Of a stretch of DNA of 64,000 nt, positions 52,001 through 61,000 are shown piece after piece; positions within the stretch are counted from its first letter, which is position 1; each line of letters begins with the position of its first letter. Made by a program: the position numbers and the translations under genes. The stretch lies in the NCBI GenBank assembly GCA_013398175.1, contig VZRZ01004224.1:395239-459238 (forward strand), given 5' to 3'. Source of the DNA: Climacteris rufus (lineage: Eukaryota; Chordata; Aves; Passeriformes; Climacteridae). The notes under the pieces were generated by a model. The model had not been told where the DNA came from, searched no databases, and saw only the letters and a list, made by a program, of their open reading frames with translations.

Positions 52001-55000
52001 TATGAGTGATTGGTCATTCACAACAGAAGATAGCAAAGCATTGCAGTTTAACATCTGGAGTTCGTTTACAGTAGCTATTTTCATAGCTACTGTAGCTGAA
52101 CACATAGCTGAAAATAGCTATTGTTGCTATTTTCAGTTACACTTGAAATGTTTTGGTTTTTTTCTTTCAGGAAAGTGGAACTGGAGCTTCAAGTGCAAAT
52201 CAGTCGGAAGGCCATGAATCCACACGCATGGCCCGAATGGCTTCTCAGAAGCAAAGCAGAAAAAATACCCAGGTTCACTCTTCTTTTAAATTTTTTAACA
52301 TTTTTGTTTAAATGTCTTAATATTAACCAGCAAATAGGCAGGACTCAGTGTGTCCCTGTTAGAGCACTGTTCTCATTAGTGTAGGGTTACAGCTCACTTG
52401 AAGTTATGTTGTTCATTTGTTCTTTTTCAGAGTTTCAAGAGGAAACCTGGCCAGGCAGACAATGAGCGCTCAATGGGAGATCACAATGAACACATCCACA
52501 AGCGACTGAGAACCATGGAATCCAGCAGTGAAGCAAAGCAGGATTCAACTCAGCCCAAACAAAACCTGGAGGAGGCTGATGCATTTGAACATATTAAACA
52601 AGGCTCTGAACACTATGATGCACAGACATATGGTATGGTGGTATTTCTGGGTGTAAAGAGTTGTCATTGCAGAATCAAATCCTGAAACACTCCTATGTGC
52701 TGTAGCTTTCCCTGTTTTTGAAGTTATGTTTAACAGTTTTTGCTTTGGTTAAAGATGGAGCACCATTTCACTAAATAAATGCTACTCTTTCACAATCAGA
52801 TTCAAACTAACGAGAACACTTTCTAAAATACTGAATTGACTCTCAAAAATGGATTTTATATAAATTAATATCTTTACAATCTGTTCTCTCCAAATTTTAC
52901 TTCAGTTAATCAGGTTTTCAGGGCAATAGCTCACTGAGACAGCACAACACAGTGAAAGATAAAACACATTTGAGCCTCAGATCTCTTCTAAGTTCACCGA
53001 AACTGATATGCAGTGGCCTCAGAATGCAACAATTTTTTTAACTTGTCTACTTCTCCTTCCACTTTCCCTTGTTAAATATTGTTGTCTTTGTACAGATGCA
53101 GCTAGCAAGGAGCAAGAGAAACCTATTGTGTCTCTGGAAGAAAAGGAAGAAGGAGATTCTGAAGATGCAGCAATGGAAACTGAAATGCAGAACGAGGATC
53201 TCACAGCAGTAGACACAGAAGAGCTGAAGCCAGAAAAAAAGAAGTCTACTGCCACTAAACCTCCTGGTACATTAGTTAAAAAACATTCTAAATATATGCT
53301 GATATGGATCTTTAGATATATACGTAGATATTTATGTTTGAATGAGTTTCATAAGACTCATCTGTTGTAAGATGGTTTCATAAGGCTAAAATGTCTGCTC
53401 TTAATTGATTCCTCTGCAGCAGTATTCTTACTTCTGCCTAGTAACCAGCATTAGCCTTTGCTAAATTGGTTGAGAGACAGAGGGTTTGCTGCTTTCTTTC
53501 ATGTTGTTAATGGTCTCTAATCTTTATACTCCACTTTGAAGAAATAAAAAGCAAACACTTCCCTGCTGTTCAACACAATGCCAGTTCGCTTAATTAACTG
53601 GCATATAACAATGCATTCCAGTGTCACTACCATCAGCACCACAGAACTCAACTTTCTAATGTATGACTTCTGAAAGAAAATTTAAAAAAACCCTGCAAGA
53701 AGTTTAGGAGCTGGTCTGAACAACATCCAGTGAGGTAGCAGCAAACTCTCACTGCCAAGATCTTAAGTGGGAACACAGCAGAGCAACTAACAGAAAAGTT
53801 TGGTAGAGGAGAGGGTCTGACTTGTCAGCCACACTGACCCCCCACACACAAAATAAGCTAGATAAAAGTCTCTCTTGCCAAATGAAACAGAAAAGTTTAA
53901 TTTTGATGAATCTAAGTAAATGACACCCTAGCTTGGAATTTTGAAGTTTTCTTCTTTAGTGACACAAAGGGTGGCTGGAGAGGGGAGACGAGTTTTACAA
54001 GCCTGCATTCTTGCCTCCCACTCCCTTAAGGTTTAATCCCTTAAATCTCTTGCTAGACTCTTTAGCTTTATGGTATAGGTGTGCATGTTCTGAGTCTGTG
54101 TTTTTCCACATGATTCTCTAACTGTATTTTCTGAAAAACTAGAATCTTTGAAACATCTCCTACAATGTCATACTTTTTATGCTTTAGAATAATTATTAAA
54201 AAAATGTGTTGTTAAACAATGTTGTATAATAGAAACAGTAATAAAACAAAATATTTAGTCCATTCCTTTATTTGTAAATTGATTTTTGATTTATAGAAAA
54301 CTGTTCTGTTAAAAAATTAGAGAGTAAAATATAAGCAAAGATTGCAATTTTTTAGTAATGATTTTTCTGACTGTTCTCAAATGACTTTATACCTCCTATT
54401 ACTCTGTCAGAAAGGCTATGAGAGTCAATAAATGTACTTCACCAGTGGAATTTTCAGGTGTTAAAGATCAATTCACAATATTTTGTTTGTTTGGCAAGAA
54501 GGTTACAACAGAGAAAAACAATTTGCAGTAGGAAATGAGTATTTATCTGTTCCAGTGAGTTGCAAGGTGTATTCATCCCATTCCTGGAATTAAAATTTGG
54601 CACTTCTTTAAAAAAAATGTCGGGGCTGCACTGCAAAGCATGGGAGATACTTTAAAAACGAGTCAGATACAATATTGCCTCTTGCATTATGTGTGATCCA
54701 CGAAGGTAGTAATTACTTGTATGGTTGTAGGACCAGGTGATGTGGAGCCAGAGATCCAGACTTTTGACTCAGAGGATGTCAATGAATCTGCAACAGAAAA
54801 TCTACCAAAGGTGGCTGAAGAGAAGCCAGAGAGAAGCAGGGACTCGACCATACACACAGCCCACCAGTTTCTGATGGACACTCCCCAGGTATGACACAGT
54901 CTGTCTTCTTACAGCTACAGTAGGAGAAACTGTTTTAGTTGACCTGTGTAAATGAAACTCTGGGAATGCAAAGGACTAGAATTACTTTTATTGAGTCAAT

Positions 55001-58000
55001 TCAGTACCTTGTTATTATTTAGTAGCAGAATAAAATGTAACCCACAACTAACTGCTATATATGCAGCTGAAAGATGCCTTTAAAATTACAAGTTCTCCCC
55101 ATCCTTCTACATACCTTCCCACATAATTTTTTTTTAAAGCTTTTGTTTTGCTAACTGTAAAGAACTGTTTTGCTCAGATAAATCTGCAGATCAAGTGCTT
55201 GGGTACAGTGGAAAGCAAAGGGTGTGAAGATAAAAAAAAGGGTTCAGCGTGACACGAGACACTTAAAACACCATTGTGGGCAAAGAATCCACCTCAGTTA
55301 ATTAATTACAATATATTACTCTTTTACAAAAGCTGATTGCAGGTATTGTAGAACCTTTTGAGCTTTTTATGAATGTCTCGATTCAAGAAATACCATGGCC
55401 TAGAAAATCCTAGAGCTTCATGTAACACTCATAGTTTCCCAGTGCAAACTTTTGTGAAAAAGCACATTTTATCATAAAAACCTATGGCACAGAAGCAGTT
55501 GTTGCTGGATAACCAGTTGACAAAGTAAAAAGATTTTCAGGGTCTGTTTTTTTAGAAGGATTGACCTTTCATTCTTACAGTATTGTGACCTAAGTACACA
55601 TTTGGAGGGTGCTATTTTACTGTTTCTACACGTAACACAGAAAGGATTGTGTGCCAGCTACACTGTGTATTTCCATTTTAATGCCAGATGTTGCAGCTCT
55701 TTAGAAAAAGGCTGGTGAATGCAAGTGTTCTCCTGTTGTCAGAATAATTGTGGTTTTGGGGTTTGTAGGCTTTTTTCCAACTGACAGATAAAATGTTAAA
55801 CAGGAGAGGGAGCTCTTACAGCACAAGTTAAAGGGGAAGGGAGAGACTCTGCTGGGGGAAAAGTGCAGGTTCTCACCTTACACAGAAACGAAGAGGAAAG
55901 AAGTCCCCTCCATGTATATTCTTCCTCTCTTAAACATGCAGTAGGTGAGCAGTGGGACAGCTGCTGCTTCTTGAGGAATGAGAAGTTATTGGGACTATTG
56001 AGTTTTCAATCATGGCCTTATTTTCCTTAATCCATAAGCCTGCAGGTTATGCAGACCATATACTGCTGTTTGGCTAAACTGGGGTTTTACAAGTCAGGAA
56101 CAGAGGTTGTCACAGAAAGCACAACAAAAGTAAAAGAAGTATCATAAAGCTTGGGTGTCCTTTAATAGAATGGGTTATCAAATAGTATTTGCTGGCAGGT
56201 AAAGAGGATGATGTCATTCAGTCTTCAAGTGGTTTGAATGAAGCACTTAAAAACTATAATTAAGTGAAGTATACTGTATTTTCAAAGATTCTACTTAGGT
56301 AGTGTTCAGTAGTTTAATTTCCATTATACCGTCATTCAATCTGGTGTTTGTCAAGATCATTTCAATGATTTATCTTGAAGTTCTGTATTTTATTATATTC
56401 AGTTTTGGTATCATGGATGTTCCTAGCTTTGTTTCTGTGTTGATTATATCACATATGGAGGTATTTGTGGGGAGGTGTTTATCCTTTATGTACATGGAAG
56501 CTATTAAAAAAATGGAGATTTAGAATCTTCATTCAGGCATTCAGATATTTTTGTGTCTAAAAGAGTAAGAACGATGTGTTTATACTTTTTATAGTTTGCT
56601 ATATTTTGGGGATCACCAGATGTGTAAACATATTTTTCTGTCTCATAAATCTCATAACTCCACTTCTAGCACATCGTTAGAGATCCTGAAGAACTGAGAA
56701 AGGAACTTGAAAGGCAACTGGAAGCCTGGCAGTCACAACAGTCTGGAACTCCAGAGGAGGTTTGTGACCTCATTTTAATATAAACCTGCCAGATGAATCC
56801 TTCATTGCATTATTTCATCTTGTTTTACTTCTAAAACATTGAGGAATCCAAGCAGGCTGGAATCTAGATACTCAAAATCCCATGATTTAGATACTGCTTT
56901 TGTTGTTACATTTAGCTTATTCTGAAAAAAAAATTGCATTATTCTTAAAGCAGGATGAAGTTTCAGATCTTGTTTTGAATGTAACTGCAGATGGTCATAT
57001 GAGACTCTCTCCTCAGTTTTAGCTGGTAGCTATCTGTTTACTGCCTTCCCCTTAGTCCACTGAGGCTTGGTTCCTTTTTTCAGACAGTGCTTCTCAACTT
57101 TTTGGTTTTTTTCATAATTCACTTTTATTTCTTTGTGTGATGTTTTAGGAGAAGGAAGCAGCACAGTTGTGGCAGAGATATTTAGTACTGACAGCTCCTC
57201 TCTCACAGCAGCTTTGTGAGCAGCTGCGACTCATACTGGAACCCACTCAGGCTGCCAAGCTGAAGTAAGTTGGCTCTTTCTGAAGCTTCTAATTTCTTTA
57301 AACTCCTGAGTTTGGGGACTTTAACCTCTGTAAAACTGCAGCTTTGTGTTGTTCTTGCATTATAATAATTATTCCTGTTTGCAAATACATTCCATTTCGT
57401 TTTGTATGGGAACACTAAGTTATTTTATTAAATGCAAATGTGATACAGTAGTAGGCACCCATCCTGAGGATATTGTCTCGTACTTTTTTTGTCCTGTGCA
57501 ACAGGTGATCAATCAACCATTTGAAGTTAAGTCAAAGATTATGTTAAATGTTTTACACTGTTTTTAACATTAAATTATTATTATTTTTTAAGAGATATAG
57601 ACTTGTTTCAAAGCCATGGAATTTAAGTTCAAGGTCTGCCTTCCATTTTAGGTACCAAGATATAAATTTCTTTTAAAAACATGAATAGCCATCTTACATT
57701 AAAAAAGGGGGTGGGAGGGGGCTATTTAAAACTAAACCTGAGTATTAAAACTACTCATTTTGGGCTTGTTGTATTTTACAAAAAAATGTTATTTGGTGTA
57801 TATGCTGAGATTTCCAGATTTCCAGAATAAGATATTTGCTGATAATCCCTGCCACTGTGTCTTTTTTCTCGACTTTCAGAGGAGACTACAGAACGGGGAA
57901 GAGGCTGAACATGCGCAAAGTGATCCCGTACATTGCCAGCCAGTTCCGAAAAGATAAGATCTGGCTGCGAAGGACCAAGCCCAGTAAACGACAGTACCAG

Positions 58001-61000
58001 ATTTGCTTGGCTATTGATGATTCCTCTAGTATGATTGACAATCACTCTAAACAGGTAAAATAAAACCTTGGGAGAAGTATGGACAAACTACCTGTCATTG
58101 ATGAGTATGGCAGTTGCTGATTTGCTTCATCCAGGGCTGGTGGCTGCTGGAAAGTCTGATAATTCCAGAGCAGCTGCTTTTCTGGTCCATGAACTCTTGT
58201 CAGTTCATGCCTGAGAGATTTATTACCAAAAGATCAGTGAAAACTAGCTGAAAGGATGAGCTGTTAAATTTGTTAGACAGAGGTGTACATATCCACTGTA
58301 CAATTACTTTTTGTAGCCTTCAAAAGGCTGAAACTTGCTTATCTGACAGCTCCTTGAAGTGCTAAATATTCATTCATCATAGCTCACTTAAAGGGTTTTT
58401 ATCTATTAAAATGGTGTGTTTCCTTCTAAATAGTTATTTCAGTGTTTATTTCATCAGCCTACCTCATGAGATATCTCTAAATCAATCAGCTGAACTAGTG
58501 TATCTTTATGGCACTATCTTACATAACTGTAAAAGACAAAAATAGGCAGTCTCTCCAATTATTTTTCTAAATGATGAAAAATAATTTCAGTAATATTCTT
58601 CATATTTAATATTGACCTCTGAGTAAAACTTTGACTATCCTATTTTTGATGTAACTTTTTTCTTTAACAGCTTGCATATGAATCCCTGGCAGTTATTGGA
58701 AATGCACTGACTCTGCTAGAAGTGGGACAAATTGCTGTGTGTAGGTGAGTTTATTTGAAATCTTGACTTTTCTTCAGTACTTCAGAGCAGAATGTAAATG
58801 CCAGTTTCATGCTGTAATTTTCTCTTCTTTTGTAAAGCTTTGGAGAGACTGTTCAGCTGCTGCACCCGTTCCACGAGCAGTTCAGTGACCAGTCGGGGAC
58901 ACGGATATTGCGTCTTTGCAAGTTTCAGCAGAAGAAAACAAAAATAGCCCAGGTACACAAGAATGCCTCTAAGGCAACAGGATGGCAAATCTTACCCAGA
59001 CAGGATATCAGCAGCTTCATGGTTTCATGATCACTTTGTAACATTTACTGGTTGTTTATATTTGACAGTCTGATAGGTGGTTAGATAACAAAGAGACACA
59101 ATGGTCATAATTCTGTAAAAGGCAGAGTGCTATCTCACTTTTAAGCATTCATCTTTCTCTGTACTGGGTCTTAAACAGTATTTTGGGTACAAGCTATTGA
59201 GTACCCCAATGCCAAATCCCATCAACGTTTGTGAGAGTTCAGGAGATGTCCATGCCATGGATTCCACTGTAGCGGGAGAAGGAAGAGCTTTAAGTTTGCC
59301 AGACTTGATTGATTCTTGAAGAAAATCATTTTCTATAGTAATGCAGAAATAGACATATAGTAATATAGATATGGACAGCTACAAAATTTTCTGCTTTTAG
59401 GAAGGTTTTTGCAATCTTACCTTTCCAGACTTGAATAAGATCCGTTGATATTAAATGGACATAGAGGAGACCCAAATAGCTCAACAGTAATCTTATAAAA
59501 CAAAACTGGAAGGACTTGACCACTGATGTTCTTAATTTTAATGGGGAGTAGGAAACAAGATACTTCTGTTTCAAATGGAAGCCAAAGAGGTTCCACCAAG
59601 AAAAAGGATGTGTGTTTTCAGTGATGCCATTAATCACTTTAGCAATGTACTGTTCTGATGGCTTTGTTAGCATTGGAAAAAGTTTAAATCCTGTTTGAAG
59701 GATTTTCTGAAGATTCTTTAGTGCATCAGTAGTTAATAAATTTGAATCAGGAGTTGATATAGGAAAATGCCAAGGACTGTATCTGTGTTAGGTGGTCAGA
59801 CTATCTTGGCATTTAAAATACAGCCATGTGTTCTTGAAAAAATATTTTCATTAAGTTTACTACTTTTATGATGAGGTAACTTAATCATCTTATTTGTTTC
59901 CTCTGCAGTTTCTAGAATCATCAGCAAATATGTTTGCTGCAGCACAGCAGTTGTCTCAAAATATTAATCCGGGTGAGTTTTTTTGTGTTACTGTGCTTGT
60001 TGCTGTGGCAGCAGAATGCTCACTACAGTCCCAAAGCAGGATCCTGCCAGGAAGACTCCTAGCTCTGGAACACTGCTTGCATTAGGGCTTTGGGTTTTGC
60101 TTTGTCAAAAGCAGCATTTGGTTGAAATTAAGCTCAAACCCCAAGAGACACCTGCTTCATATTTGTCAGTAATTCACTAAAATTTTGTTTAAGACTCTGT
60201 AAAAAGGCATGCCTTACCTGCCTCCCTTTACCTCATGTTTGCAGACCATGTTAAGCCTAGACAGTGCCAGCTTAGAGCATTGCCCAGCTTCCTAGGGACC
60301 TCTCTAGACATTTCTGCTCTTGCTCAAGAGTGTGAGTACTGTAGGTATCCAGAAGCACACTGTTCTCAGGAGGGACTTTGCCTCCTACCTGCCCTTCATT
60401 GTCCTGCAAGTTTAGGTCACAAGCTGCTTGAATTTCCCAGAAAAGCTGGAAGACTGTGTACCTCGTGTCTGACCCACAGTTAGTCTTAAAGTTTGCTTTG
60501 TAAAAGTTCAAGGTGTCATGGTGGCACCCATAGTTTTATAAGTGTTTGTTGTTGAAGGACTCCAGTCTGGGATTTATAATCCACAGCTGCTTTGCCACAG
60601 GGAGGCCAGGCTGTCAGAATATTCTGAGGGGGAGCAGCATCCAGTCCTGTTGAACTAGGCTGGAGTGCAGCAGTAGTCATCTCCCTAGGATCAGGGATCT
60701 GGCAAGAGAGAAGGCCATAGGATCCATAAATCTCTGTAGAAAGATGAAGCCCTGCCACATTTGGGGTGTGTCTGCAGAAGTGTGTTCTGCATCCCTCCGT
60801 AACCAATAGGGCTTGCATTCCTCACTGTAATTACTGTGATTTCCCAGGTAATTAGCAGATGACAGATACATAGCTTAGAATGTACCTTTAGAGGGATATA
60901 TCTGACTGTGGGGGCAGCTTGGGTCAAGAAACATGTCTCCAGCAATGGTTGGTGCTGAGGAACCCACCATAGGTGCTGTCTGTTATTTCAGGAGGTTTAC

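Larger units (their letters stand above)
47242..57264 (+). other. MDN1: Asp/Glu-rich tether (w62-w74)
   Basis: About 690 residues, strongly acidic, with long runs of D and E in w62-w68 and w71-w72. A basic island in w70 (FKRKPGQ and HKRLRT) looks like a bipartite nuclear localisation signal. In Rea1/MDN1 this region is a flexible tether that lets the MIDAS domain swing onto the ring. The acidity appears in the DNA as GAA/GAG/GAT tracts, which create long spurious open frames on both strands (for example 49948-50181 on the minus strand). The final part (w73-w74) becomes helical again and leads into the VWA fold. Confidence 0.9.

Noticed and set aside
59326..59673. 115-codon minus-strand open frame in intron w77-w78
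   Set aside because: No recognisable motif, no promoter or poly(A) context, chance frame.
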